A stretch of DNA of 42,140 nt from positions 1 through 42,140 of the forward strand of contig NZ_JRPQ01000001.1 in assembly GCF_000762405.1 (NCBI RefSeq), given 5' to 3'. Numbering within the stretch: the stretch's first letter is position 1; the number at the start of each line of letters is the position of its first letter. This DNA comes from Hoylesella timonensis S9-PR14. Lineage in GTDB: Bacteria; Bacteroidota; Bacteroidia; Bacteroidales; Bacteroidaceae. Positions 8,044 to 16,600 of the stretch are shown here, piece by piece. The notes below the pieces were generated by a model. The model was not told the origin of the DNA, searched no databases, and worked only from the letters and a program-made list of their open reading frames with translations. The translations under genes and the position numbers were made by a program.

Positions 8044-8237
8044 TTATTAACTGTATTGTTAAAGCATACCTCTCACTCAAGGAGAGGAGAAGGAGAGAAA
8101 GAGGTCACTGCATACGTGCTGTGGCCTCAACTTGCTTTTCATTTGCTCCCCTTGAATGTGTCAAGCATCAACCTGTGGAGCGTTTATTTAGAAAAAAGTA
8201 CGTTGCTCACAGTTAGCTCGTTTTAGACATTCCCCTC

Positions 8238-8297
8238 TCGTTAGAGTGTTCATCAAATCGTTAGACAGTTCACCGAATCGTTAGAGTGTTCATCAAA
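8238..8297. repeat. Three tandem 20-bp repeats
   Basis: Units 8238-8257, 8258-8277 and 8278-8297. The first and third are identical (TCGTTAGAGTGTTCATCAAA). The middle differs at a few positions (TCGTTAGACAGTTCACCGAA). The 20-bp period is close to two helical turns, and there are no spacers. Confidence 0.85.
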
Positions 8298-8318
8298 ATC
8301 TCCGAGCTGCCCGGGTAT

Positions 8319-8395
8319 CAACTCGTGAACTTGTGAACTCGTCAACTTGTCAACTAAAAACCTTGTCAACTTGTCAACTAAAAAACTCGTCACTA
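8319..8395. repeat. AACTCGTCAACTTGT-type repeat cluster
   Basis: Alternating short units (AACTCGTGAACTTGTGAAC, CTCGTCAACTTGTCAACT and CTTGTCAACTTGTCAACT) with A-runs form a degenerate tandem array of about 9-10-bp units. The same modules occur upstream of ackA (48-180) and inverted at 6988-7002. The array is open in the frame of the downstream gene, so a naive gene call would add 24 repeat-encoded residues to the glycosyltransferase. Confidence 0.75.
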
Positions 8396-8404
8396 TCTAA
8401 ACTT

Positions 8405-9457
8405 ATGAAATACAGTGTTATCGTTCCTGTTTATAATCGTCCAGACGAAGTAGATGAATTGCTGGAGAGTCTTTGTAAACAAGCGTTTACGGATTTTGAA
8501 GTATTGATTATAGAAGACGGCTCTACTTGCCCCTGCGAAGAAGTATGTAAAAAGTACGAGCCATTTTTGGACATCAAGTATTTACTGAAGCCAAACAGTG
8601 GTCCAGGACAGACTCGCAACTATGGTGCAGAACGAGCTTCGGGCGACTATCTCATCATTTTGGACAGTGATGTGGTGGTGCCTCACGATTATTTCTATGA
8701 GATAGAAAAAGAATTGGCAACCTCTCCTGCTGATGCTTTTGGTGGTCCTGACCGTGCACATGCCTCGTTTACGGACACCCAGAAAGCCATTTCTTATGCC
8801 ATGACCTCTTTCTTTACCACAGGTGGTATTCGCGGTGGTAAGAAACGTTTGGACAAATTCTATCCAAGGTCGTATAATATGGGAATTCGGCGAGAGGCTT
8901 TCCAGCAATTGGGTGGATTTAGTAAGATGCGCTTTGGTGAGGATATTGATTTCTCTATTCGTATTTTCAAGGCAGGCTACACGTGTAGGTTGTTCCCCCA
9001 TGCTTGGGTGTGGCATAAGCGTCGAACCGACTTTAAGAAGTTCTTCCGCCAAGTCTATAACAGTGGTATTGCGCGCGTCAATCTGTACAAGCGTCATCCG
9101 AAGAGCTTAAAGTTGGTGCATTTGCTTCCAACTGTGTTTACCTTAGGAGTAATTTTCCTGTGCTTCTTGATGATATTTGGTCTGATTTTATGGTCAGAAT
9201 CAAGCAGTGTTGCCGAAGGACCAAACGTGGGACTCATTTTGTTCTTGACAGGTCTCTTACCGCTGGTGTTGTATTGCGGAGCCATTGTGATAGATTCATC
9301 GGCAAAGAATGAGAGTCTTAAAATTGGTTTGCTCAGTGTTCGTGCCGCTTTTATACAACTGTTTGGCTATGGTTTGGGCTTTATGAGTGCTTGGTACCAA
9401 CGGTGTATGCGTGGACGCGACGAGTTTCATGCTTTTGATAAAACCTTTTATAAATAA
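8405..9457 (+). CDS. Membrane-bound family 2 glycosyltransferase
   Basis: Transfers a sugar from a nucleotide donor to an envelope glycan or lipid carrier; donor and acceptor cannot be told. The ATG at 8405 gives MKYSVIVPVYNRPDEVDELL, the exact GT2 beginning, and 350 residues; the longer frame is encoded by repeats. The GT-A fold shows the nucleotide-binding IIEDGST, the metal-binding LILDSDVVVP (DXD-like) and the acceptor/base motif FGEDIDFSIRI. The C terminus has hydrophobic helices (TVFTLGVIFLCFLMIFGLIL and GLILFLTGLLPLVLYCGAI) that anchor it in the inner membrane. No partner glycan genes are adjacent, and radC follows 56 bases later. Confidence 0.88.
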   Translation: MKYSVIVPVYNRPDEVDELLESLCKQAFTDFEVLIIEDGSTCPCEEVCKKYEPFLDIKYLLKPNSGPGQTRNYGAERASGDYLIILDSDVVVPHDYFYEIEKELATSPADAFGGPDRAHASFTDTQKAISYAMTSFFTTGGIRGGKKRLDKFYPRSYNMGIRREAFQQLGGFSKMRFGEDIDFSIRIFKAGYTCRLFPHAWVWHKRRTDFKKFFRQVYNSGIARVNLYKRHPKSLKLVHLLPTVFTLGVIFLCFLMIFGLILWSESSSVAEGPNVGLILFLTGLLPLVLYCGAIVIDSSAKNESLKIGLLSVRAAFIQLFGYGLGFMSAWYQRCMRGRDEFHAFDKTFYK

Positions 9458-9513
9458 AACTTTGCCATTTTAGGCGAAGCAAGGATGCTAAATCGCCTCA
9501 ATCATTTCATCCC

Positions 9514-10293
9514 ATGACAGTGCAACGGAAACATAACGCCACAGAGAAAGTTGGCTCTTCGTCCTCGCAAGACAAGCGGGAGGAGGAAGCCACACCGCCT
9601 ATCTCTGAACGTCTCTCCATAGTTCATTGGGCAGAAGCCGACCGCCCACGTGAAAAGATGGAACGGTTAGGGGCGGGTGCCCTGTCGCCTGCCGAGCTGT
9701 TGGCTATCTTGATAGGCTCTGGTTCGGTAGATGAAAGTGCTGTGGATTTGATGAAACGTTTGTTGAACGACTGCAACAATAATCTCAATACATTAGGAAA
9801 ACAAACCATTCAAGAACTTACACATTATAAAGGAATAGGACCTGCGAAAGCTATTACCATTCTTGCTGCATGTGAGTTGGGTAAGCGACGTGCCATGGAG
9901 AAAGCCGAAGAGCGTGCTGATTTAAGTTCGGCGTTGGCGATTTACGAGTACATGCACCCACGCATGCAAGACTTGGATGTGGAAGAGGCTTGGATATTAC
10001 TGATGAACCAGCGTTACAAGCTCATCAAAGCGATGCGCATCAGTCATGGCGGAATAAGTGAGACCGCTGTGGATGTGCGAGTAATTATGCGCGAGGCAGT
10101 GTTGAGTAATGCCACGGTGTTGGCACTTTGCCACAATCATCCCAGCAATCAAGCCTTTCCCAGTACCGAAGACGACCGACTCACGAAGCGTGTTCAAGAA
10201 GCCTCGCAATTGATGCGCATCTACTTTCTCGATCATATCATTGTCACCGACGGTCGTTATTACAGTTATCGAGAGGAAGGCAGAGTGTTATAG
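9514..10293 (+). CDS. radC: RadC-family JAMM protein
   Basis: A 259-residue RadC homologue. An N-terminal helix-hairpin-helix-like segment (LTHYKGIGPAKAITILAACE) is followed by the JAMM/MPN metalloprotease-like domain with HNHPSNQAFPSTEDD, which fits HxHx10D. The historical DNA-repair role of RadC is doubtful; the biochemical function is not settled. The first about 35 residues are polar and poorly conserved-looking before RLSIVHWAEADRPREKM, where the family normally begins, but there is no ATG between, so the start at 9514 is kept. Confidence 0.9.
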   Translation: MTVQRKHNATEKVGSSSSQDKREEEATPPISERLSIVHWAEADRPREKMERLGAGALSPAELLAILIGSGSVDESAVDLMKRLLNDCNNNLNTLGKQTIQELTHYKGIGPAKAITILAACELGKRRAMEKAEERADLSSALAIYEYMHPRMQDLDVEEAWILLMNQRYKLIKAMRISHGGISETAVDVRVIMREAVLSNATVLALCHNHPSNQAFPSTEDDRLTKRVQEASQLMRIYFLDHIIVTDGRYYSYREEGRVL

Positions 10294-10360
10294 AGAAACG
10301 GATGCAGTGCGGAGAAGGGCACGCCAGTGATGATGGTTTTTATAATAAATGGATAGATGT

Positions 10361-10543
10361 ATGAAGAAATATCTTTTTTTATTTTTGCTCTTGGTAGCTA
10401 TTTGCTGGTTTTGTAATTTGGTGTATTATTTCTTCTTCCAGTCAGACCAGCTCACCCTTGTCCATGTCATGACCTGGGAAAGTTTCGTCTTTGCGCTACT
10501 CGCAACGGGAGCTATTTATTTCGTCAATGGAGGTAAAAAATAG
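10361..10543 (+). CDS. Small two-helix membrane protein
   Basis: A 60-residue hypothetical protein starting at the ATG at 10361 (MKKYLFLFLLLVAICWF); a 4-codon longer start exists at 10349. Two hydrophobic helices (about residues 4-26 and 38-54) flank a short polar loop, and the end is basic (NGGKK), typical of small inner-membrane proteins. It lies 67 bases after radC on the same strand and may be co-transcribed. I do not recognise a family, and its function is unknown. Confidence 0.5.
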   Translation: MKKYLFLFLLLVAICWFCNLVYYFFFQSDQLTLVHVMTWESFVFALLATGAIYFVNGGKK

Positions 10544-10681
10544 CATTTCTTGGGTTTGTGACAGTTTTATGTGTTTTTAGAGAGCAAACTTTTAATCTTC
10601 TTTTTTCAATAATTCTTATTATCTGATAGAAAGAAAAAGCACTTTCTTAGTCCTACTGGCTTATAAATCATAGTTTTTATG

Positions 10682-10689
10682 TAAATTTG
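10682..10689 (+). promoter_or_regulatory. Candidate -7 box of the ZIP transporter gene
   Basis: TAAATTTG matches TAnnTTTG, 70 bases before the start codon. No TTTG is seen at the expected upstream distance, so the call is tentative. Confidence 0.35.
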
Positions 10690-10759
10690 TAACCAGCTTC
10701 AGCAAGTATTCTTCAAAATAGAGCATGCTGTTGTTCTTCTCATATCAATATAAGAAATC

Positions 10760-11542
10760 ATGAATAGTGATATACTTTTAATTTTATCAATGCCACTCGC
10801 AGGAACTGTATTAGGTTCTGCATTTGTCTTTTTTATGAAAGAACAAATGTCACAGTTGTTGCAAAAAGCTTTGTTAGGCTTTGCTTCGGGCGTGATGGTG
10901 GCAGCTTCTATATGGTCGCTCATTATACCCAGTATGGAGCAGTGGGCAGACATGGGTAAATGGCAGGTGTTCCCTGCTGCCATAGGCTTTGCCATCGGAA
11001 TAGCCTTTTTGTTGCTATTAGATCATATTACGCCTCACTTGCATTTGGGAAGCGTTAAACCAGAAGGACCTCGCTCTCGATTAAGTCGTACAGCCATGCT
11101 CATATTAGCAGTGACTATACACAATTTTCCTGAAGGAATGGCTGTCGGTGTAGTCGTAGCAGGTGTTTTACAAGGGGATATTGGTATATCTATTGCAGCA
11201 GCGATGACACTTTCATTGGGTATTGCCATACAGAATATTCCCGAAGGAGCTATCATCTCAATGCCGCTGAAAGCAGAAGGAAAAAGTAAATGGTACTCAT
11301 TTGTAATGGGCAGTTTGAGTGGAGTAGTAGAACCCGTAGGTTCTGCTTTGGTTATCTTATTGGCAGCCTTGCTTACCCCTACGCTCCCGTTTATGCTGTC
11401 GTTTGCCGCTGGCGCCATGTTTTACGTTGTGATAGAGGAGCTAATCCCTGAAGCGTCCCAAGGCGAGCATAGCGATTGGAGTACCATTGGTTTTGCGATT
11501 GGATTCTTGCTGATGATGACGCTTGATGTTGTGTTAGGCTAA
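10760..11542 (+). CDS. ZIP-family divalent metal transporter
   Basis: Inner-membrane importer of zinc or other divalent metals (ZupT/GufA branch). The 260 residues hold about eight hydrophobic segments. The metal-site motifs of the branch are present: HNFPEGMAVG in helix 4, QNIPEGAIISMPL in helix 5 and VIEELIPEASQGEHSD near helix 7. The cytoplasmic loop between helices 3 and 4 carries DHITPHLHLG, a short His cluster that may act as a metal sensor or binding site. Metal specificity cannot be read from sequence. It stands alone, with a possible promoter at 10682. Confidence 0.93.
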   Translation: MNSDILLILSMPLAGTVLGSAFVFFMKEQMSQLLQKALLGFASGVMVAASIWSLIIPSMEQWADMGKWQVFPAAIGFAIGIAFLLLLDHITPHLHLGSVKPEGPRSRLSRTAMLILAVTIHNFPEGMAVGVVVAGVLQGDIGISIAAAMTLSLGIAIQNIPEGAIISMPLKAEGKSKWYSFVMGSLSGVVEPVGSALVILLAALLTPTLPFMLSFAAGAMFYVVIEELIPEASQGEHSDWSTIGFAIGFLLMMTLDVVLG

Positions 11543-11661
11543 AAAGATTTTTACTTAGTATCCAATGATTACCGTTAATCATATAAAACTTTGTATCTTC
11601 TTTTCCCCCTGGCTTTTAGAGTGATTGATATTCGTGTTGCAAGCAAAAAAACTTATCAGAT

Positions 11662-11985
11662 ATGATGACTTTACAAGAAAAAACAAACATTGAAGAAAAA
11701 ATCGTAGATGTACTCAAAACGGTGTACGATCCTGAAATACCAGTCAATATTTTTGATTTGGGAATGATTTATAAAATAGACGTGAAGGACAACCATGCGG
11801 TTGATTTAGATATGACCTTCACGGCTCCCAACTGTCCTGCTGCTGACTTCATCTTAGAGGATGTGCGCAGCAAAGTAGAGAGTCTGGATGGAATCACCGC
11901 TTGTGTAGTGAACTTAGTCTTTGAACCCGCTTGGGATCAAAGCATGATGAGTGAAGAGGCGAGAGTAGAGTTGGGATTCGATTAA
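11662..11985 (+). CDS. DUF59/MIP18-family iron-sulfur cluster assembly protein (SufT-like)
   Basis: A 107-residue single-domain protein of the MIP18 (DUF59) family, which helps Fe-S cluster maturation. It shows the family features YDPEIPVNIFDLGMIYKI and FTAPNCPAADFI, with the reactive Cys in the TAPNCP motif. An ATG pair at 11662/11665 leaves the exact start ambiguous by one codon. A dyad TGATTA-CCGT-TAATCA (11566-11581) lies upstream in the leader region. It stands between a metal transporter and lpxH. Genomic association with the suf operon, frequent elsewhere, is not seen here. Confidence 0.88.
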   Translation: MMTLQEKTNIEEKIVDVLKTVYDPEIPVNIFDLGMIYKIDVKDNHAVDLDMTFTAPNCPAADFILEDVRSKVESLDGITACVVNLVFEPAWDQSMMSEEARVELGFD

Positions 11986-12035
11986 GACCATTAGCGCCTT
12001 GCGCTGTCACTTGTATGGATAAATAAAATCAGAGT

Positions 12036-12800
12036 ATGAAAAATGTATATTTTCTTTCGGATGCTCACCTTGGCTCATGGGCGATAGACCATCGGCGCAC
12101 ACATGAGAGACGATTGGTGCGATTCTTAGACAGTATTAAGCATCGGGCTTCTGCTGTTTACCTCTTGGGTGACATGTTCGACTTCTGGAACGAGTACCGC
12201 TATGTGGTGCCAAAAGGTTATACACGGTTTTTGGGGAAAATCAGCGAGCTGACCGATTTGGGCGTTGAGGTTCATTACTTTATCGGCAACCATGACATTT
12301 GGACCTATGGCTATCTGGAACAGGAGTGTGGGGTAATTCTGCATCGCAAACCTTTGACGACAGAGATTTACGGCAAGGTATTTTATTTAGCACATGGCGA
12401 CGGCTTGGGAGACCCCGATCATAAGTTTCAACTCTTGCGGAAGGTGTTTCATAATTCTATCTGTCAACATCTTTTCAATGCCATTCATCCTCGTTGGGGA
12501 ATGTGGTTAGGACAGACTTGGGCAAAACACAGTCGCTTAAAAAGAAAAGAAGGCAAAGAACCTCCGTACATGGGCGAGGATCATGAGTTTTTAGTACAGT
12601 TTACCAAACAGTACATGCAGGCTCATGACAATGTGGATTATTACATCTATGGGCATCGACATATTGAACTTGATTTGATGTTAAGTCGTCAGGTGCGAAT
12701 GTTCATCATCGGAGACTGGATAACACAGTTTACCTATGTCGTCTATGACGGAGAACATATCTTTATGGAGCAATATATAGAAGGAGAATCCCAACCATAA
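12036..12800 (+). CDS. lpxH: UDP-2,3-diacylglucosamine diphosphatase
   Basis: Calcineurin-like phosphoesterase that hydrolyses UDP-2,3-diacylglucosamine to lipid X in lipid A synthesis, at the inner face of the inner membrane. All metal-site blocks of the fold are present: SDAHLG (D9, H11), GDMFDFW, GNHDIW, AHGDGLG and YGHRHIELD. Its 254 residues agree with the Bacteroidota LpxH length. The start at 12036 places SDAHLG at residue 8 as usual. It is followed by the radical SAM gene 105 bases later. Confidence 0.92.
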   Translation: MKNVYFLSDAHLGSWAIDHRRTHERRLVRFLDSIKHRASAVYLLGDMFDFWNEYRYVVPKGYTRFLGKISELTDLGVEVHYFIGNHDIWTYGYLEQECGVILHRKPLTTEIYGKVFYLAHGDGLGDPDHKFQLLRKVFHNSICQHLFNAIHPRWGMWLGQTWAKHSRLKRKEGKEPPYMGEDHEFLVQFTKQYMQAHDNVDYYIYGHRHIELDLMLSRQVRMFIIGDWITQFTYVVYDGEHIFMEQYIEGESQP

Positions 12801-12905
12801 ACTAATTCATAAGCAATCAATCAGTCCCTGTGCTGGGCGGATGGTATGTGTCTAAGCTGTTTTCCTGACAGCTTAACAGTTTATCCAAAATCAACGTCAT
12901 TCAGA

Positions 12906-14132
12906 ATGGAAATAGCTACACCCTTTTCACATCCCCTTTATGTGATGACCAAGCCCGTTGGTGCTTCGTGTAACTTGGCTTGTGAATATTGTTATTATTT
13001 GGAAAAATCGAAGCTTTATCAGGGTGACGTGCGGCATGTGATGAGCGATGAACTGTTGGAAAGGTTTGTCAAGCAATATATCGAAAGTCAGACGATGCAG
13101 CACATCATGTTTTGTTGGCATGGAGGTGAAACGCTGATGCGTCCGCTTTCGTTTTATGAAAAGGTGGTGAAGCTCCAATGGCAATATGGACAAGGAAAAC
13201 ACATTGATAATACCATTCAGACGAATGGCACACTGATAGATGACCGATGGGCACGCTTTTTTCACAATCATGGGTGGTTAGTAGGTGTCTCAATAGACGG
13301 ACCGCAAGAGTTTCATGATGAATATCGACGCAGTCGTACAGGGAAGCCTTCATGGCATGAGGTGATGAGAGGCATTCGGTGTCTAGAGAAATATGCGGTA
13401 GACTGGAATGCCATGGCTGTGGTGAACGATTTTAATGCAGATTATCCTTTGGAGTTCTATCAGTTTTTTAAGGACTTAGGCTGTCATTATATTCAGTTCA
13501 CTCCCATTGTTGAGCGTATCTTACCTCATGGTGATGGACGACACTTAGCGTCAATGGCTGACGGTGGCGAAGGGCAGTTGGCTGACTTCTCTGTGTCTCC
13601 AGAGCAGTGGGGACATTTTCTTTGTACCATTTTTGATGAGTGGGTGCGCAACGATGTGGGAAAAACTTTCGTACAGCTCTTTGATGTAACCCTTGCCAAT
13701 TGGATGGGAGTGGATGGTTCGCTCTGCACTATGGCAAAGCAGTGCGGTCATGCAGGAGTAATGGAATACAATGGAGACGTTTATTCGTGCGACCACTTTG
13801 TATTCCCTGCTTATTTACTGGGGAATATCAAAGATAAAACTTTAACCGAAATGATGTACAGTGAACGCCAACGTGCATTCGGGCAAAATAAATATTTGTC
13901 GTTGCCACAGCAGTGTAATCAGTGCAACTATCTCTTTGCGTGTTATGGGGAATGTCCGAAGAACAGGTTTTCTACCACGAAGCAAGGGGAACCTGGACTG
14001 AACTATTTGTGTAAGGGATATTATCAATTCTTCGAACATGTGGCTCCATACATGGATTTTATGAAAGGCGAACTTGAAGCCCATCGTCCTCCTGCGAATG
14101 TGATGGAGGCGATTAGGAGAGGAGATTTGTAA
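12906..14132 (+). CDS. Radical SAM protein, anaerobic sulfatase-maturating enzyme type
   Basis: Predicted to convert an active-site Cys or Ser of sulfatases into formylglycine without oxygen. From the ATG at 12906 (MEIATPFSHPLYVMTKPVGA) the protein is 408 residues; the longer frame from 12846 adds an unlike leader. The radical SAM cluster motif is CNLACEYC (C22, C26, C29; CX3CX2C), followed by WHGGET and VSIDGP. The C-terminal SPASM region has many Cys (CTMAKQCG, YSCDHFVFPAY, CNQCNYLFACYGECPKNR and YLCKG), fitting two auxiliary 4Fe-4S clusters. No sulfatase is in the window, so its client is encoded elsewhere. A related peptide-modifying SPASM enzyme is a less likely alternative. Confidence 0.88.
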   Translation: MEIATPFSHPLYVMTKPVGASCNLACEYCYYLEKSKLYQGDVRHVMSDELLERFVKQYIESQTMQHIMFCWHGGETLMRPLSFYEKVVKLQWQYGQGKHIDNTIQTNGTLIDDRWARFFHNHGWLVGVSIDGPQEFHDEYRRSRTGKPSWHEVMRGIRCLEKYAVDWNAMAVVNDFNADYPLEFYQFFKDLGCHYIQFTPIVERILPHGDGRHLASMADGGEGQLADFSVSPEQWGHFLCTIFDEWVRNDVGKTFVQLFDVTLANWMGVDGSLCTMAKQCGHAGVMEYNGDVYSCDHFVFPAYLLGNIKDKTLTEMMYSERQRAFGQNKYLSLPQQCNQCNYLFACYGECPKNRFSTTKQGEPGLNYLCKGYYQFFEHVAPYMDFMKGELEAHRPPANVMEAIRRGDL

Positions 14133-14159
14133 TATTTGTCTCAAAAATCTCGTCAATCA

Positions 14160-14200
14160 TGAAAAAACAAAAAGGGAGAAAAATTAAATCTTTTCTCCCT
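14160..14200 (-). terminator. Terminator between the convergent radical SAM and threonine dehydrogenase genes
   Basis: AGGGAGAAAA (14173-14182) pairs perfectly with TTTTCTCCCT (14191-14200), with an 8-base loop. On the minus strand it is followed by TTTTTGTTTTTT, so it best serves the minus-strand gene ending at 14235. It may also stop plus-strand transcripts. Confidence 0.8.
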
Positions 14201-14234
14201 ATCAATATCATTCGTTGTCATCGAGTCGATGCGC

Positions 14235-15191
14235 CTAACACCCTAACTTGATGGTAAGCTTTTCTAACATGTCCTTTGTCATACTGTCCAAATCGTAGGT
14301 TGGCTTCCACTGCCATTCGTTGCGAGCACAAGTATCGTCCATCATGTTAGGCCAGCTCTCTGCAATACTTTGTTTCAAGGGGTCTACCTGATACACCATT
14401 TCAAATTCGGGTTTGTATTTCTTAATAGCGGCATAAATCTCTTCTGGATCGAAACTCATGGATGCGATATTGAAAGCATTGCGATGAATGAGTTTGTCGG
14501 GATTAGCCTCCATAATCATCATTGCAGCCTTTAGCGCATCGGGCATGTAAATCATATCCATCTTTGTGCCAGCCTGAATAGGACAAACAAACTGGTCGCC
14601 ACGCACCGCATTATAATAAATGTCTACAGCATAATCGGTCGTGCCACCTCCGGGAGGAGTGACGTACGAGATAACACCTGGAAATCTTACGGCACGAGTG
14701 TCTACACCATATTTATGATAATAGTAATCACTGAGCAATTCAGTGGTTACCTTAGACACTCCGTAGATTGTCTTGGGACGTTGAATGGTGTCCTGTGGCG
14801 TCATGTCGTGTGGCGTGGTAGGACCGAATGAACCAATAGAGCTGGGTGTAAACACAGCGCAATGGTTCTCACGAGCCACCTCTAAGATGTTCCACAAACC
14901 ATCAATTCCTATCTTCCATGCCAACCGTGGCTTTGACTCGGCAACGACCGACAGCAATGCCGCCAAGTTATAAATGGTGTCGATGTGATAAGATTTCACT
15001 ACTTCTGCAATTTGCTGAGGATTGGTTACGTCAGCAATGGCACAAGGACCGCTTTCTTTCAATTCGCCTGTAGGCTCAGCACCCGGAATATATCCAGCTA
15101 CTACATTTTCGTTACCATAATTTTTACGTAATTCTCGGGTCAACTCCGAACCGATTTGTCCAGTTGAACCTATTACTAAAATGTTCTTCAT
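14235..15191 (-). CDS. tdh: Epimerase-type L-threonine 3-dehydrogenase
   Basis: NAD-dependent short-chain-dehydrogenase-like enzyme predicted to oxidise L-threonine to 2-amino-3-ketobutyrate. The 318 residues start MKNILVIGSTGQIGSEL with the GxxGxxG Rossmann motif, then show NLAALLSV, the SSIGSFGP segment and the catalytic YGVSK (Tyr-X3-Lys). The overall layout matches the UDP-glucose 4-epimerase-like threonine dehydrogenases rather than the zinc-dependent E. coli Tdh. The divergent neighbour kbl uses the product of this reaction, which is strong support for the assignment over a generic sugar epimerase. Confidence 0.9.
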   Translation of the reverse strand: MKNILVIGSTGQIGSELTRELRKNYGNENVVAGYIPGAEPTGELKESGPCAIADVTNPQQIAEVVKSYHIDTIYNLAALLSVVAESKPRLAWKIGIDGLWNILEVARENHCAVFTPSSIGSFGPTTPHDMTPQDTIQRPKTIYGVSKVTTELLSDYYYHKYGVDTRAVRFPGVISYVTPPGGGTTDYAVDIYYNAVRGDQFVCPIQAGTKMDMIYMPDALKAAMMIMEANPDKLIHRNAFNIASMSFDPEEIYAAIKKYKPEFEMVYQVDPLKQSIAESWPNMMDDTCARNEWQWKPTYDLDSMTKDMLEKLTIKLGC

Positions 15192-15292
15192 TCTATTTGT
15201 TTTTGAGAGTTAGCTCTAAAAGATTCTGTTTGCAAAATAACAACTTTTTTTTGACAATGACACATGAAAGACTAAGAATTTGCATGCCCGTC

Positions 15293-15317
15293 GTTATTTT
15301 ATTTTATAAAAAATAAC
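15293..15317. promoter_or_regulatory. AT-rich dyad in the tdh-kbl divergent region
   Basis: GTTATTTT (15293-15300) and AAAATAAC (15310-15317) form an 8-bp inverted repeat with 9 bases between, inside the 194-bp gap from which both genes are read. Near-consensus -7 elements flank it: TTATTTTG on the minus strand (15240-15233) and TTACTTTG about 35 bases before the kbl start on the plus strand. Shared control of both genes is an inference. Confidence 0.35.
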
Positions 15318-15385
15318 ACTTAACACGATGTGGTCTCAAAAATATTGCCTTACTTTGTAAATAAAATCATTTAAATCTAAATCTT

Positions 15386-16573
15386 ATGTACGGTAAAATG
15401 AAAGAACATCTTAGCCAGAGCCTCGAAAAGCTAAGAGAAGCAGGACTTTATAAAGAGGAGAGAATCATTGAAAGTCCGCAGGATGCGGCAATCCAAGTAA
15501 AAGGAAAGGAAGTGTTGAACTTCTGTGCCAATAATTATTTAGGTCTTTCTAATCATCCACGACTCATCGAAGCGTCCAAGAAGATGATGGATCGTCGTGG
15601 TTTCGGTATGTCTTCGGTACGCTTTATCTGTGGTACACAAGACGCCCATAAAGAGTTGGAGGCAGCCATTTCTGATTATTTCAAAACCGACGATACCATT
15701 CTCTATGCGGCTTGTTTTGATGCCAACGGTGGTTTGTTTGGTGCGTTGCTCACCGATGAGGATGCCATTATATCCGACTCGTTGAATCATGCTTCCATTA
15801 TCGACGGTGTACGTCTCTGCAAGGCAAAACGTTATCGCTATGCCAATGCCAACATGGAGGAGCTGGAGAAGTGTTTGCAAGAAGCACAGGCACAGCGTTT
15901 CCGTATCATCTGCACCGATGGCGTATTCTCTATGGATGGCAATGTGGCACCGATAGATAAAATATGCGATTTGGCAGAAAAGTACGATGCACTGGTGATG
16001 GTTGACGAGAGTCACTCGGCAGGTGTCGTTGGTGCTACAGGACATGGTGTCAGTGAACTGACCGATACTTACGGCAGAGTAGACATCTATACTGGCACTT
16101 TAGGCAAGGCGTTTGGTGGTGCGCTTGGTGGATTTACGACAGGTCGTAAAGAGATTATTGAGATGCTGCGCCAAAGCAGTCGTCCTTATCTCTTCTCCAA
16201 CTCGTTGGCACCCGGCATTATTGGCGCCAGTTTAGAGGTGTTCAAGATGTTGAAAGAAAGCAATAGCTTGCACGATCACTTGGTAGAGAATGTGGAATAT
16301 TTCCGTGACAAGATGATGGAAGCTGGTTTTGATATCAAACCAACACAAAGTGCTATTTGTGCAGTGATGCTGTACGATGCACCTTTGTCTCAGAAGTATG
16401 CTGCGAAGTTGCTCGAGGAGGGCATCTATGTGACTGGTTTCTACTACCCAGTAGTACCCAAGGGCGAGGCTCGTATTCGTGTTCAGCTCTCCGCTGCTCA
16501 TACGCGTGAACAATTGGATAAGTGTATTGCTGCATTTATCAAGATTGGTAAAGAATTAGGCGTATTGAAATAA
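15386..16573 (+). CDS. kbl: Glycine C-acetyltransferase (2-amino-3-ketobutyrate CoA ligase)
   Basis: PLP enzyme that splits 2-amino-3-ketobutyrate with CoA into glycine and acetyl-CoA, the second step after threonine dehydrogenase. The 395 residues match Kbl length. Motifs are NFCANNYLGLSNHPRL, GFGMSSVRFICGTQ, DSLNHASIIDG, VDESHSAGVVGATGHG and the PLP-lysine loop GTLGKAFGGALGG. Other alpha-oxoamine synthases (AKB, ALA, KAPA, sphingolipid Spt) share this fold; the divergent threonine dehydrogenase decides in favour of Kbl. In Bacteroidota the sphingolipid serine palmitoyltransferase is a close paralogue, but I judge it less likely here. Confidence 0.92.
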   Translation: MYGKMKEHLSQSLEKLREAGLYKEERIIESPQDAAIQVKGKEVLNFCANNYLGLSNHPRLIEASKKMMDRRGFGMSSVRFICGTQDAHKELEAAISDYFKTDDTILYAACFDANGGLFGALLTDEDAIISDSLNHASIIDGVRLCKAKRYRYANANMEELEKCLQEAQAQRFRIICTDGVFSMDGNVAPIDKICDLAEKYDALVMVDESHSAGVVGATGHGVSELTDTYGRVDIYTGTLGKAFGGALGGFTTGRKEIIEMLRQSSRPYLFSNSLAPGIIGASLEVFKMLKESNSLHDHLVENVEYFRDKMMEAGFDIKPTQSAICAVMLYDAPLSQKYAAKLLEEGIYVTGFYYPVVPKGEARIRVQLSAAHTREQLDKCIAAFIKIGKELGVLK

Positions 16574-16600
16574 GATGAATAACATTCGCTATTTTTACAA

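Larger units (their letters stand above)
8044..8404. other. 361-bp repeat-laden intergenic region before the glycosyltransferase
   Basis: No gene. A weak CCTCTC/GAGAGG hairpin lies near 8070-8088. It is followed by a stretch with no recognisable signal, three tandem 20-bp units (8238-8297) and then the AACTCGTGAACTTGTGAAC-type repeat cluster (8319-8395), which runs up to the glycosyltransferase start. Confidence 0.65.

Noticed and set aside
8238..8395. Possible CRISPR array
   Set aside because: Units are contiguous without spacers, too few, and no cas gene is present.
8333..8404. N-terminal 24-codon extension of the glycosyltransferase
   Set aside because: It is encoded by the tandem repeat; the GT2 fold begins exactly at the ATG at 8405.
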